A DNA stretch of 64,000 bases from Geminicoccaceae bacterium (GTDB lineage Bacteria > Pseudomonadota > Alphaproteobacteria > Geminicoccales > Geminicoccaceae): positions 124,001 through 188,000 of the forward strand of contig JACKIM010000002.1 of the NCBI GenBank assembly GCA_020638465.1, given 5' to 3'. Made by a program: the position numbers and the translations under genes. Below are positions 43,901 through 53,959 of the stretch, one piece after another (the stretch's first letter is position 1; the number at the start of each line of letters is the position of its first letter). The notes under the pieces are model-generated. The model made no database searches and was not told where the DNA came from. It saw only the letters and a program-made list of their open reading frames with translations.

Positions 43901-44606
43901 ATGCTGCCGAAGCAGGGTCCTTCAACGAAGAAACGAAGACAGCCTGTGGGGATAGTCCGCAATCTTCACAGGCCTCGAAAAGCGTATCGACGGCTGCCAG
44001 ATCCTCGGCCAGCACCAGCGCGCGGTAGAAGACGATCGTCACGCGGGGGGCATCCATCCCGCTTTGGCGATGAATGCCGGCGCGTGCGACCGTGACGGCC
44101 TCGGGTGGCATGGCACCGCCATCGAGCAGTGCCCGCGCCGCCAGCAGGAAATGGCGGGCATTCTCGACACCGCCCTCGACAAGGTAGGCCCAGAGGCGCA
44201 GGACCGGGGCGGGCTCGACGGTGCTCAGCCGGGCCAGGGCGGGATCGGGCCTGTCGTCGCCGGGCAGGACAACAAGAGCGATCTTCCCCGAACGGCAGAC
44301 TGTGGCCAGCCGTTCAAGACCATAGCTCCAGCTCGCTTCGCCGCCGAGCAGGCGCACGACCACCAGACGCGAACGCTCGATCGTGCGTTCGACAAAGGTA
44401 TCGACGCTGAGATGATGCCGCAGCCGGGAAAGGTTCACCAGCCGCAGGTCCGGCGCTTCGTCGCCCAGCCGTTGCCGGGCTCGCGCGAGCAGGGCGAGTT
44501 CCGTGTCGGCGTGCGACAGGACAACGATGTCGGCCGGGTCGAGACCCAGATCGACCGCCTCTGCGCCGTCGTCGACGACTCCTCCCTGTGCCCGTAGCAG
44601 GTGCAT
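40932..44606 (-). CDS. cobN: Cobaltochelatase subunit CobN
   Basis: This 1224-residue protein of full CobN length has the family blocks RYNIDPKATYHDPALVPPHNY in spirit (seen as ARGYNIDPKATYHDPALVPP), FSAHAVIHMGKHGNLEWLPGKA and RLGDYRQWYQALPQSLREAVEARWG-like segments. Near the C-terminus is NPKWIRGVMRHGYKGAFEMSATVDYLF. CobN is the large, porphyrin-binding subunit of the ATP-dependent chelatase that inserts cobalt into hydrogenobyrinic acid a,c-diamide late in the aerobic route. It needs the AAA+ subunits CobS and CobT of chelatase type, neither of which is in the window. It starts 3 bp after cobW. Confidence 0.95.
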   Translation of the reverse strand: MHLLRAQGGVVDDGAEAVDLGLDPADIVVLSHADTELALLARARQRLGDEAPDLRLVNLSRLRHHLSVDTFVERTIERSRLVVVRLLGGEASWSYGLERLATVCRSGKIALVVLPGDDRPDPALARLSTVEPAPVLRLWAYLVEGGVENARHFLLAARALLDGGAMPPEAVTVARAGIHRQSGMDAPRVTIVFYRALVLAEDLAAVDTLFEACEDCGLSPQAVFVSSLKDPASAAFVDDLFAGDPPQAVINLTGFAVSASGAPHEATPLDRTDAPVLQAVLASTSREQWLSSSHGLPPRDLAMSVVMPEIDGRIFTRAIAFKSARERSPATQSDIIAFSPDRERTAHVARQARAWIDLRLAPKGEHNIAIMLANYPNQDARLANGVGLDTPQSVVDLLCRLKAEGYDVAEPPANSAVLMDRLRSGPTNQRRTNGEIAIPLGDYRQWYQALPQSLREAVEARWGAPETDPACMDGAFHPALHRFGRAILGIQPARGYNIDPKATYHDPALVPPHNYIATYLWLRHGFSAHAVIHMGKHGNLEWLPGKALALGPGCWPDVLLGPLPHLYPFIVNDPGEGSQAKRRTAAVIIDHLTPPLTRAESYGPLKDLEALVDEYYDASGQDPRRLQWLKREILDLVNVHGLDRDIGIDTGEDDEDALTRLDAYLCDLKEMQIRDGLHVFGSSPQGRQESDLLAALARVPGTAAQGLTRALADDLGLGFDPLDCDMAAPWPGPRPAALDTVTDARWRSHGDTVERLEMLALDLIEERTGPSGPASAASLRYVLDVLRPQLRMCGTTESEALLRGLDGRFVAPGPSGAPTRGRPDVLPTGRNFYSIDTRCVPTPAAWHLGWASATLLLERYRQDHGRWPERIGLSAWGTANMRTGGDDIAQALALMGVRPCWDGVSRRMTGFEIMPLSVLGRPRVDVTLRVSGFFRDAFPEQMDLVDSAARAVMELDEPPKDNPLRARFVADRSRLEAQGHDPDDATDRASFRVFGSMPGAYGAGLQALIDERLWETAADFADAYLAWGSFAYGRGREGVKARGELESRLAALDAVIQNQDNREHDILDSDDYYQFQGGMTAAAHALGGQRPAVFLNDHSRPENPRIRTLEEEIGRVVRARVVNPKWIRGVMRHGYKGAFEMSATVDYLFAYAATTGAVSDHHFDLVHAAFLDDDEVRGFLQRSNPDALDAIARRLDEAIGRGLWKPRRNSVALSLRAIEEGTPP

Positions 44607-44609
44607 GGA

Positions 44610-45641
<1,032 letters not shown>

Positions 45642-45785
45642 GGGATGGTATCCTTGTCTGTCGAAGGCCGCCCGGCAGGCGGAACTGCATTTTGTGGAAG
45701 CTTCCGCCGGCCATCGCCAGGACCGGCATGCGCGACCAGGCGATGCGGGCGGTACTGGCCGAATACCTTGCGGAATATCGGTCGT

Positions 45786-45956
45786 TCAGTGGCAGGGAAA
45801 GGTGACGCCGCGCCGCCCGTCACGGGTCGGGGCATATAGCGGCGCAACCGCCTGCGACAGGGCGGCGCTGGACGGGATCGCCGATTCCGGCAGAAGGGCA
45901 GGACCGGCCTCGCGAGTACCGTTCGACGACGTGGGAAGGGCAGGGGACCCGGGCAT
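45786..45956 (-). CDS. 56-residue protein directly downstream of the cobalamin riboswitch
   Basis: The first open frame after the riboswitch starts with an ATG at 45956 and has GGGAG about 9 bases before it. The protein is soluble-looking, Ala/Pro/Ser-rich in its first two-thirds, and ends DGRRGVTFPCH. The terminal FPCH with nearby basic residues recalls the C-terminus of the small cobalt-transporter subunit CbtB, but the membrane helix of CbtB is absent and no cbtA follows. It may be a degenerate CbtB, a metal-binding peptide or a leader peptide. Confidence 0.55.
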   Translation of the reverse strand: MPGSPALPTSSNGTREAGPALLPESAIPSSAALSQAVAPLYAPTRDGRRGVTFPCH

Positions 45957-46007
45957 CTTGATATCTCCCGTGCCGCCACACCCGACGGCACAAACGGACT
46001 GGACCAG

Positions 46008-46190
46008 AGGTGGCAGGTCTCCTGGCTTGCATCCCTGCTGTCTTGCCCACCCCTGTCTTCCCGGCATTGTCGCCAGTGACGCTCGTCAGGTGCGCGGATG
46101 CTCACAGTTGCGGGGGCAGCCACGGCATCGGCCCCTGTCCGGGTCATCCTCACCGTGTTCCCTATTAAACCGCTCGCCATGCTTTTCGAG
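46008..46190 (-). promoter_or_regulatory. Cobalamin riboswitch
   Basis: Read on the minus strand, the segment carries the conserved cobalamin-aptamer elements in order: AATAGGGAACACGGTGAG, CCGTGGCTGCCCCCGCAAC with TGTGAG, then GTCACTGG, CCGGGAAGACAGG and the B12 box AAGCCAGGAGACCTGCC at 46028-46012. It precedes the 56-residue gene, cobW, cobN, cobO and cobQ, and should repress them when adenosylcobalamin is plentiful. The expression platform (terminator or ribosome-site sequestration near 45965-46010) was not resolved. Confidence 0.95.
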
Positions 46191-46336
46191 CAGTACCACC
46201 GCGGTCAGCCTAGACGATGGACAAATCTCCGACAATCGCCAACTGCGACACGAATGGCCGCACGCAGACAGGTTCACATCGGGAGGCATTGAAGTTATGG
46301 CATGGCGACAATCGCTTTTCGGGGAGGAACGGGCGA

Positions 46337-47548
46337 ATGGATTTCGAGAGCTTCTTCGCGGCGGGGACACCGGCCGCGGCACCGCGCTGGTCGGGTTTCC
46401 CGCGCTACAACTTTACCGGTGGCCATAATGCCGCCGAGGCCGTGCCCGTGGAGTGGCTGGCGCAGGCCGCTGCCGATTCCATTCGCGAGGAAGGGCACAA
46501 GCTCGCGACCTACAACATGGACACCGGTCCGCTCGGTCATCGCGGCCTGCGCGATTTCGTCGCCGGCAAGCTCCGCCACCAGCGCGGGATTGCGGCGACT
46601 GCCGACGATGTCCTGGTGACCACGGGTTCGCTGCAGGGGCTGGACCTGGTCAATGCGCTGCTGCTCGATCCCGGCGACGTCGTGATCATGGAGGAGTTCA
46701 GCTATTCGGGTGCCATCAACAAGGTGCGCAAGTGCGGCGGCGAGGTCGTGGGCGTACCGCTGGATGGCGACGGGGTGCCGCCGGAGGCTCTCGCCGAGGC
46801 CATCGACCGGATACGGGCCGATGGCAAGCGACTGAAGTATGTCTACCTGATGCCAACCATCCAGAACCCGACAGGTTCCGTGATGCCGGAACAACGTCGC
46901 AGCGAGATCATCTCCATCTGCAACAAGGCCGGCGCTTTGCTGGTCGAGGACGAATGCTACGCCGACCTGGTGTGGGAAGGCGAATGGCCGACGAGCTTGC
47001 GGGGAATGCCCGGTGGCGAAGACGTGATCCACATCGGGTCATTCTCCAAGTCGATCGCACCGGCCCTGCGCCTGGGCTACATCAACGCGCCGCAGGCGGT
47101 GCTCTCGCGTCTCGTGGCCCTCAAGGGCGATGGCGGAACGCCCGCCCTGTCGCAGATGGTGGTGGCGCGCATGGCCGACCGCTTCGACGATCACGTGCGT
47201 GCGCTCAAGCAGCGGCTCTCGGCCAAGCTCGCGCTGATGCGCGAGACCGTGGCGCGCGAGTTCGGCACGGCGGCGGAAACGGCCGATCCCAAGGGGGGGA
47301 TTTTCCTCTGGCTGCAACTGCCACCCGAAGTGGATACATCCCAGTTGGCGATGGCCGCAGCAGCAGCGGGTGTTGCCATCAATCCCGGTGCTGAATGGTC
47401 GGTCGATCCTCAATCTGGAATCCACAGCCTGAGGCTGTGTTTCGCCCATGCCGGTGAGGACGAGATCCGCGAGGGGGTCACCGAGCTGGCACGGATATGC
47501 CACCGAGATTTCGGCATTCCCCGGCATGGAGCGAACCGCACCCGCTAG
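46337..47548 (+). CDS. PLP-dependent class I/II aminotransferase
   Basis: This 403-residue fold-type I aminotransferase resembles the LysN/alpha-aminoadipate/MocR-aminotransferase group: YNMDTGPLGHRGLRDFVAGKL, VTTGSLQGLDLVNALLLDPGD, YLMPTIQNPTGSVMPEQRR and the PLP lysine in HIGSFSKSIAPALRLGYI. It lacks the GntR domain of MocR regulators. The amino-acid substrate cannot be set from sequence. ATG 46337 follows GGGGAGGAAC. It diverges from the cobalamin riboswitch region, and its own promoter must lie in 46200-46336. Confidence 0.88.
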   Translation: MDFESFFAAGTPAAAPRWSGFPRYNFTGGHNAAEAVPVEWLAQAAADSIREEGHKLATYNMDTGPLGHRGLRDFVAGKLRHQRGIAATADDVLVTTGSLQGLDLVNALLLDPGDVVIMEEFSYSGAINKVRKCGGEVVGVPLDGDGVPPEALAEAIDRIRADGKRLKYVYLMPTIQNPTGSVMPEQRRSEIISICNKAGALLVEDECYADLVWEGEWPTSLRGMPGGEDVIHIGSFSKSIAPALRLGYINAPQAVLSRLVALKGDGGTPALSQMVVARMADRFDDHVRALKQRLSAKLALMRETVAREFGTAAETADPKGGIFLWLQLPPEVDTSQLAMAAAAAGVAINPGAEWSVDPQSGIHSLRLCFAHAGEDEIREGVTELARICHRDFGIPRHGANRTR

Positions 47549-47563
47549 GAGACGGGACCATGT

Positions 47564-47595
47564 CCGAAGCCGGCCGTCCTGTCAGCCGGCTTCGG
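47564..47595. terminator. Convergent hairpin between the aminotransferase and GST genes
   Basis: CCGAAGCCGGC (47564-47574) and GCCGGCTTCGG (47585-47595) form a perfect 11-bp stem with a 10-base loop. It starts 16 bp after the aminotransferase stop and includes the GST stop codon, fitting a bidirectional terminator. Confidence 0.65.
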
Positions 47596-48190
47596 CCTGG
47601 GCCATGCGCGCGCGGAGCCTTTCCACCGCCGGCCGGTGTTCAATGCGCCTGATGTAATCGCCGACCCTGCCGTCCGGCAGGTCGAACTTCGCCATGCGCG
47701 CCCAGCTGGCGGCATGACCCATAAGCACGTCCGGAATGGTGAAGGTCTCGCCCATGAGATAGGGGCCTTCGCCTAGCATCTGCCCGAGGGTATCCATCGC
47801 CCGGTCGAATTCCCATTTGAGCACGGGTTTCAGCGCGGCAACGCGCTTGTCCTCGGGAAGGATGAAGCTGTGCTTGCCGGCGTTCCACAGCGCACCTTCG
47901 ATGTTGTCGACGATGAACTGGGTGAAGCCGTCCTGACGGGCACGCTCGATGGTGCCGGCGGGAAAGGTGAGTTGCCCGGCCCGGTCGGCGAGGAACTGGC
48001 ATATGGCCACCGATTCCAGCAGCACCGTGCCATCGACGAGCAGGGCTGGAACCTTGCCCGACGGATTGACGGCGCAAATCGCCTCGCTGTGCGGTCGGGC
48101 GGGGACGAGTTCGTAGTCGAGGCCAAGCTCCTCGAGCACCCACATCACCCGGAGCGTACGCGCCTGCGGCATTCCGATCAGCTTCAGCAT
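47582..48190 (-). CDS. Glutathione S-transferase-family protein
   Basis: This 202-residue protein has a thioredoxin-like N-terminal domain (about 1-78) with the GST glutathione-contact region NPSGKVPALLVDGTVLLESVAICQFLAD and an all-helical C-terminal domain with FTIPDVLMGHAASWA. The Ser/Tyr-type catalytic residue is not obvious (MPQARTLRVMWVLEEL). The substrate is unknown. The ATG follows GGGAGGAGGCTC. An 11-bp inverted repeat lies just upstream of this ribosome site. Confidence 0.87.
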   Translation of the reverse strand: MLKLIGMPQARTLRVMWVLEELGLDYELVPARPHSEAICAVNPSGKVPALLVDGTVLLESVAICQFLADRAGQLTFPAGTIERARQDGFTQFIVDNIEGALWNAGKHSFILPEDKRVAALKPVLKWEFDRAMDTLGQMLGEGPYLMGETFTIPDVLMGHAASWARMAKFDLPDGRVGDYIRRIEHRPAVERLRARMAQAEAG

Positions 48191-48206
48191 GAGCCTCCTC
48201 CCTAGA

Positions 48207-48236
48207 GTCTTCCCGATCAGGTGAAATCGGGAAGAC
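48207..48236. promoter_or_regulatory. 11-bp inverted repeat upstream of the GST gene
   Basis: GTCTTCCCGAT (48207-48217) and ATCGGGAAGAC (48226-48236) are exact complements separated by 8 bp, about 16 bp before the GST start. It could be an operator or an mRNA hairpin. Confidence 0.6.
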
Positions 48237-48270
48237 AGCTCTATCTGTTTGTTTCAACGCATTTCCTGAT

Positions 48271-48294
48271 CGTTCAGGCTACTCTGCCTGAACG
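48271..48294. terminator. 9-bp hairpin between the acyltransferase-hydrolase and GST genes
   Basis: CGTTCAGGC (48271-48279) and GCCTGAACG (48286-48294) pair perfectly with a 6-base loop, about 150 bp after the acyltransferase-hydrolase stop. No T-run follows on the minus strand. Confidence 0.5.
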
Positions 48295-48442
48295 GGAAAA
48301 GCTCTGGTCCGCCCATGACTTCCCCTGTTGGCAATCATGAGCGCATGCAGTTTTCTGCCTGCAAGGTAAAAACACTCCGGACAGTCTTTCTTCAAGAGCA
48401 TTTCGACCCGCCCGTGGCACTGCCCCCGGGGCGGTGCCCTGG

Positions 48443-50858
48443 CTATCGGGCGTGAACAGGAAGGGCGGCGGGGTGGCCGGCGATCCGTTCCTCGTCCGGC
48501 TCGGCCGCGCGACGGCTCTGGATGAAATCGGTCATGAGCCGGCGGGTATCGCCGACATCGAACAGGACCAGGCCATGGCGATCGCTGTCGATCCAGTGCA
48601 ACTGGCTGTCCCGTGACGCCAGCCGCTCCCGGTAGAGCTCCGCGCTCTTCGGATCGACGACCGGATCGTGCGTTCCCTGGATGATCAGTGCCGGAACCTT
48701 CACCTTTCGTGCCTCGCGATAGGCCTCGCGAATGACATTGCGCAGCTCGATGAGGCTTCGCACGGGAATGTTCTGGTAATTGATCCCGGGCTGGGCGGTA
48801 TCGGAGGCGATGAAGGGCATCACTCCCTCCATCGACGCGGCCCAGGTGCTCAGCTGGTTGACGCCATGCAGGGCAGGGGCAAGGTGAAGAGTCTTCTGGC
48901 GCAGGCGCAGCGGGGCGGCAACCGAGATGACTCCTTCGAGTCCGCACGGTTCCTCGGCGGCGATGCGAAGGGCGATGGCTCCACCCATGGAGAATCCGGC
49001 CAGAACGAAATGGTCGACATGCCCGCTGACGATCCTGATGGCCTGGCGCACCGAATGCAGCCATTCACCGTAGTGACGGCTCTTGAGGTCGTGCGGCGAG
49101 GTTCCATGGCCGCGCAGGCGGGCGCCGACGACCACATGGCCAGCGGCCGCCAGTTTCCTGCCGTAATCGACGAGTTCGGCCGGGGAGGAGAGGAATCCGT
49201 GGATCAGCACCACGCCGGTCGGATGCGGGCTCTCGGGCCTGAGCAGATAGGGTGCCGCGTTGGCGGTGGCCGTCTCGGCATCGTTGATCTCGGCATAGCG
49301 CGGCTTGGCGAATCGCCGCTTCGACCATTCGAACGCCCGGATCTCGTCGTCGAGGATGATGTCGGCCATTTCGGTGCGGTTCGGTATCGGCAGGTTTCTC
49401 GCGGCGTCCTTGATGATCGCGCAGACCTTGTCGATGGGCGCCAGTTCGTTGGCATAGACGCGTACCGCATGGCTCAACCGCACGGGCGCATCGGGATCGA
49501 GTTCCCGCATGCGCGGGAGGATATGCAGGGTATCGTCGTCGATGCGGATCAGGTCGTTGACCCTGGCCGAATCGATCAGGCGTTCGAGATCGCGCGCACC
49601 GCCGGTCATGATGTTCTCGTAGGCCTCGGGGTCGAGCAGGCCGCGGTGCAGCGCCACGTCGGGCATCGTCTGCGCCTGTTTGATGATCGAATGGAGCATC
49701 TGGCGGAAGCTTGGCAAACCGATCTCGGTTCGGCCCTCATCGAGCAGGGCGTAAAGCATGGTGGAGGCGAGGTGGGCCATGTTGACCGTGGTGTGCCGGT
49801 ACATCTCGATCATGCAGTGATCGCGCAGCCGGCGGATGTTGTGATGGACCAGCGTCGAGGCGAGCCGGTCGATCAGCTTGTTCGGGCTGGCGTTGATATC
49901 GAACAGGTGGTCAAGGCTCTCGATCTGGCTGAAACTCCAGGCCAGAAGCTGTCGTTCCCACCATGACCAGCGGATGTCGGGTGAAACAGCTTCTGCGAGT
50001 CGGATGTCCATGTCTGTATCGCGAAGGAGGATATTGCCCTCGATGAGCAATTCCTCCTTGACGTTGAGCGCCAGTCCCCGGAACAGCAGGTTCGCTCCAC
50101 GGGTGAGGATGTTCTCGTCTGCGCGGATGGGATGGAAGGTTATGTTGGCCGGCACGATGCGGGTGGGTCTTGATGCGCGGGCGACCAGTACCTCGACCGA
50201 CTCGAGCCGCAGGGCATCGGCCCAGCGCTGCAGCCGTTCGTTCTCGCCCTGCCGGCTGACCGAGCGGATGCGCTCCTTGAAGATCTCCAGCACGAGGGCG
50301 ACCGCGGCTGCACCCGTGTGATGCTTGCGTTCCTCGCCGGTGGATGGCGAGACGATGCGCAGTTCGCCGTCGTCGGCACGCACCCGGCGATCCTTTATCA
50401 TGCCACCTTCGGGGAAGATCACCACCTTGCAACCGCGCAGGATCTCGGCGGCGAGAAAGGCCAGCACGCCCTCCATGTTGTTGGGAACACCGCCGATCGA
50501 TGTGAGGAAACGGGTGAATCCGGGGCTGCCGCTGAACAGTTCGCTGCTTGCCAGCGTGCGGCAGTAGCGGCCGGTCGAGCGGTATGTCAGGTAGGCGGGG
50601 ATGATGGTCTCGAAGCGGGCGAAATGATTGAAGACGAAAATGTCGCCTTCCGACAGTTGTTCGCCAGCGGCAATCGTCGCGTCCGTATCGAACGTTCCGG
50701 CCGGATGCAGCTTGATGTTGATGCCCAGATGCTTTTCGACCAGCGAGAAGGCGCCTACGCAGCGCTGGTAGGTGGCCTTGTCGATGGCGATGTCCTCGCC
50801 GCTCAGGATGCGGCCTGCCCGCTTCTCTTCGATCGTCCTACTCCCCCGGCGACATCAT
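48443..50858 (-). CDS. Acyltransferase-alpha/beta hydrolase fusion with a disrupted start
   Basis: This is a fusion of about 800 residues. The N-terminal part is a PlsC-like glycerolipid acyltransferase: FNHFARFE (an HX4E version of the HX4D motif) and VVIFPEGGMIKDRR. The middle is helical; the C-terminal 250 residues are a lipase-like hydrolase with VVLIHGFLSSPAELVDYG, the nucleophile elbow LAGFSMGGAI, IIQGTHDPVVD and a late His (SDRHGLVL). The frame is open from 48443 to 50854 but has no ATG, GTG or TTG before 50476, which lies inside the acyltransferase. Two ATGs at 50858 and 50855 are out of frame by one base across a run of five C at 50843-50847. Losing one base there would join them as MMSPGSRTIEEK. 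It diverges from the acyl-CoA ligase gene. Confidence 0.8.
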
Positions 50859-51060
50859 GAACACCAGGCCGGAATGGCGGTGCGAGCTTCGCCGACAGAT
50901 CCAGATCCGATCATAACGGAAAATGGTTAACGTGATCTGATCGTCAGGCGATTGACGACGCTCCCTCTGTCGATGTCTTTATGTTAACCTCGTGGCAAGT
51001 ATATCAGTGCAATAAATTCACCTATGGTACTGTCGATCGATGTAACCGCGGAGCCAGGCC

Positions 51061-52737
51061 ATGTCGCTGGGTGAAAGTCTGGATCAGGGAGACTGGGTGC
51101 AAGGTGTAAGCGAATGCATCCACGAACCCCTCGCGCGGGCCGTGCAACGCTTTGCCGACCAGACGGCCATCGATTTCCTCGGTCGCCAGACGACATGGCG
51201 GCAACTCGACGAACAGGTGGGGAAGATTGCCCGCGGGCTGGCGGCCATCGGCGTCCGCAAGGGCAGTCGGGTGGCGCTGATGCTGCCCAATTCTCCCTAC
51301 TACGTGATAAGCTACCATGCCGTCGCCCGGCTGGGTGCGATCGTGGTCAACCTCAACCCGCTCTATGCGCCGGGCGAGGTTCGGGCCCTGATCGCCGACA
51401 GCGGCGCGACCGTGGCCATTACCATGGACCTCAAGCTGATGCTGCCGAAGATCCTGGAATGCGTCGGCGAGGGCGGGCTGGAGCGGGTCGTGGTCTGCTC
51501 GATGACCGATGCGCTGCCGCGCTCGACAGGGCTGCTGTTCCAGCTCTTCAGGCGCTCGGAGCTGGCATCCCTGCCGGACGGCAGGGTGGCGCTGTCATGG
51601 GACCGCGTGCTTGACCTTGGCGAGGATGCCGCACTGCCGGCGGTAACGATCGATCCCATGACCGATCTGGCCGTGCTGCAATATACCGGCGGTACGACCG
51701 GTCTGCCCAAGGGGGCGATGCTGACCCATGCCAATGTCGTGACCAATGCGGCGCAGGTGGCGTATTGGTACACCGGGCATGAGCCCGGCATGGACCGGAT
51801 GCTCGGCGTGCTGCCGCTGTTCCATGTGTTTGCCATGACGGTGGTGATGAACATGGCCGTGCAGCTCGGGGCGACGATGATCCTGCTGCCGCGGTTCAAG
51901 CTGTCGCAGGTGCTCGACGTCATCGAGCGCAAGAAACCCACCATCTTCCCCGTGGTTCCTTCCCTGCTCAACACCATCAACAATGAGCCCGGGATCGGGA
52001 GCCGCAACCTGTCGTCGCTCAGGTTCTGCATCTCCGGCGGCGCGCCCCTGCCGGTGGAGGTGAAGGAGAGTTTCGAACGCCGGACCGGCAGCGTGGTGGT
52101 CGAGGGATATGGCCTGTCCGAGGTGTCCCCGGTGGTCACCTGCAACCCGACGACCGGCCCGAACAAGCCGGGATCCATCGGCCTGCCGATGCCGGGCACC
52201 ACCGTGAGCCTGCGCGACCCGGACAATCCCGCTGTCGAGGTCGGCAGGGGCGAGCCCGGCGAGATCTGCGTCAGGGGCCCCGCCGTCATGCGCGGCTACT
52301 GGCGCAACGGCGAGGCCACGCGGGCGACCTTCGTCGATGGCTGGCTGCGGACGGGCGACATAGGCCGCATGGACGAGGACGGCTACCTGTTTCTCATCGA
52401 CCGCATCAAGGACCTGATCCTCGTCAACGGATACAACGTCTATCCGCGGGTGGTCGAGGATGCCCTCTACGCGCACGAGGCAGTCGAGGAGGCCATCGTG
52501 ATCGGCGTTCCCGACGACGAGCACGGCGAATTGCCCAAGGCCTTCGTCAAGCTGCGCGAGGGAGCCCAGCTCGACCCCGGCGAGTTGCGTGCCTTTCTCT
52601 CGGCGCGATTGTCGCCGATGGAACGTCCTTGCGAGATCGAGATCCGGAACGAACTGCCCAAGACGATGATCGGCAAGCTGTCGAAGAAGGAACTCGTGGC
52701 AGAGGAACGTGCGAAGAGGGAGACTGCCGGCGCATGA
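51061..52737 (+). CDS. fadD: Long-chain fatty acid-CoA ligase
   Basis: This 558-residue ANL-superfamily ligase has the AMP-binding P-loop YTGGTTGLPKGAMLTHAN at about residues 204-221, VVEGYGLSEVSPVVTCNP, GWLRTGDIGRMDEDGYLFLIDRIKDLI and the C-terminal catalytic Lys in KTMIGKLSKKEL. It activates fatty acids with ATP and CoA. The ATG follows GGAGCC. It is first in a plus-strand beta-oxidation series with thiolase, the HAD/ECH enzyme and acyl-CoA dehydrogenase. The chain-length preference is inferred from family only. Confidence 0.9.
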   Translation: MSLGESLDQGDWVQGVSECIHEPLARAVQRFADQTAIDFLGRQTTWRQLDEQVGKIARGLAAIGVRKGSRVALMLPNSPYYVISYHAVARLGAIVVNLNPLYAPGEVRALIADSGATVAITMDLKLMLPKILECVGEGGLERVVVCSMTDALPRSTGLLFQLFRRSELASLPDGRVALSWDRVLDLGEDAALPAVTIDPMTDLAVLQYTGGTTGLPKGAMLTHANVVTNAAQVAYWYTGHEPGMDRMLGVLPLFHVFAMTVVMNMAVQLGATMILLPRFKLSQVLDVIERKKPTIFPVVPSLLNTINNEPGIGSRNLSSLRFCISGGAPLPVEVKESFERRTGSVVVEGYGLSEVSPVVTCNPTTGPNKPGSIGLPMPGTTVSLRDPDNPAVEVGRGEPGEICVRGPAVMRGYWRNGEATRATFVDGWLRTGDIGRMDEDGYLFLIDRIKDLILVNGYNVYPRVVEDALYAHEAVEEAIVIGVPDDEHGELPKAFVKLREGAQLDPGELRAFLSARLSPMERPCEIEIRNELPKTMIGKLSKKELVAEERAKRETAGA

Positions 52738-52830
52738 TCATTGAACGCCACTGACGATGATCTCTATTCCAAAATTGTATCGCATGGATAATCATGCAAC
52801 TTACAGTTATATCCAGGTGAAGGAATCCCG

Positions 52831-53958
52831 ATGACCCGATCCGCCGTGATTGCCGCTTTCGCCCGCTCGCCGTTCCAGCCGGCCAATCGGGGTCTGTTCA
52901 CCCGGACCCGTCCCGATGACCTGCTCGCGGCAACGCTTGCCGGACTGGTGGAGCGCTCGGGCGTGGACAGCACCCTGGTCGAGGACCTGATCGTCGGCTG
53001 CGCCTTCCCGGAGGCCGAGCAGGGCTTCAACATCGCGCGTCTGGCGGGCTTTCTGGCCGGTCTGCCGCAATCGGTGGCGGCCATGACGCTCAACCGCTTC
53101 TGCGGGTCGTCGATGCAGTCGATCCACATTGCGGCCGGTGCTGTCGCCATGAATGCCGGCGACGTTTTCCTTTGTGCCGGTGTGGAAAGCATGACCCGGG
53201 TTCCCATTCCTGGCTTCAACCCGATGCCCAATCCCGGGCTCGCCGCAAAAATGCCGGCGGCCTACATGAGCATGGGCGAGACGGCGGAGAACGTTGCGCG
53301 GAAATACGGTATCGACCGCAAGCGGCAGGAGATCTTCGCCATCGAGAGCCAGTCCCGCGCAGCAGCCGCCCGCGCGGCCGGGAAGTTCGCCGACGAGATC
53401 ATACCGCTGGATGGGGTAACCGAGGATGGCTGCATCCGCGCCGACACCGACGGGGCGGCCCTCGCCGGGCTCGAACCGGCCTTCCTCAAGGGGGGAACGG
53501 TGACGGCGGGCACCTCTTCGCCACTCACGGATGGTGCTGCCGCGGTACTGGTGACCAGTGAGGATTATGCCCGCGAGCGCGGATTTTCCCCGCTCGTGCG
53601 CATCCGTTCGGTGGCCGTCGCCGGATGTGCGCCGGAGATCATGGGCATGGGGCCGGTCGCGGCCAGCCGCAAGGCGCTGGAGCGCGCCGGATTGACCATG
53701 GCCGACATCGATATCGTCGAGATCAACGAGGCCTTCGCCTCGCAGTCGCTGGCCTGCATCGACGAACTGGGCATCGATCCCGCAAAGGCGAATATCGACG
53801 GTGGTGCAATAGCGCTCGGCCATCCGCTGGGTGCCACCGGTGCCCGGATCACCGGAAAGGCCGCGTCATTGCTTATGCGGGAGGGCAAGTCGCTGGCTCT
53901 GGCCACCCAGTGCATCGGCGGTGGGCAGGGTATTGCCACCGTCCTTGAGGCTGTCTGA
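52831..53958 (+). CDS. fadA: Acetyl-CoA acyltransferase (thiolase)
   Basis: This 375-residue thiolase has the acyl-accepting Cys91 in NRFCGSSMQSIHIAAGAV, ESMTRVPIPGFNP, the His in GGAIALGHPLGATGARI and the second Cys in LALATQCIGGGQGIATV near the C-terminus. It cleaves 3-ketoacyl-CoA in beta-oxidation. Placement directly before a HAD/ECH gene (1-bp gap) makes a degradative rather than biosynthetic thiolase likely. The 93-bp spacer after fadD is AT-rich and could hold a second promoter. Confidence 0.92.
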   Translation: MTRSAVIAAFARSPFQPANRGLFTRTRPDDLLAATLAGLVERSGVDSTLVEDLIVGCAFPEAEQGFNIARLAGFLAGLPQSVAAMTLNRFCGSSMQSIHIAAGAVAMNAGDVFLCAGVESMTRVPIPGFNPMPNPGLAAKMPAAYMSMGETAENVARKYGIDRKRQEIFAIESQSRAAAARAAGKFADEIIPLDGVTEDGCIRADTDGAALAGLEPAFLKGGTVTAGTSSPLTDGAAAVLVTSEDYARERGFSPLVRIRSVAVAGCAPEIMGMGPVAASRKALERAGLTMADIDIVEINEAFASQSLACIDELGIDPAKANIDGGAIALGHPLGATGARITGKAASLLMREGKSLALATQCIGGGQGIATVLEAV

Positions 53959-53959
53959 G

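Noticed and set aside
50925..50989. Paired GGTTAAC/GTTAACC sites before fadD as a fatty-acid regulator operator
   Set aside because: Short, 58 bp apart and not matching a known consensus I can name; too weak to claim.
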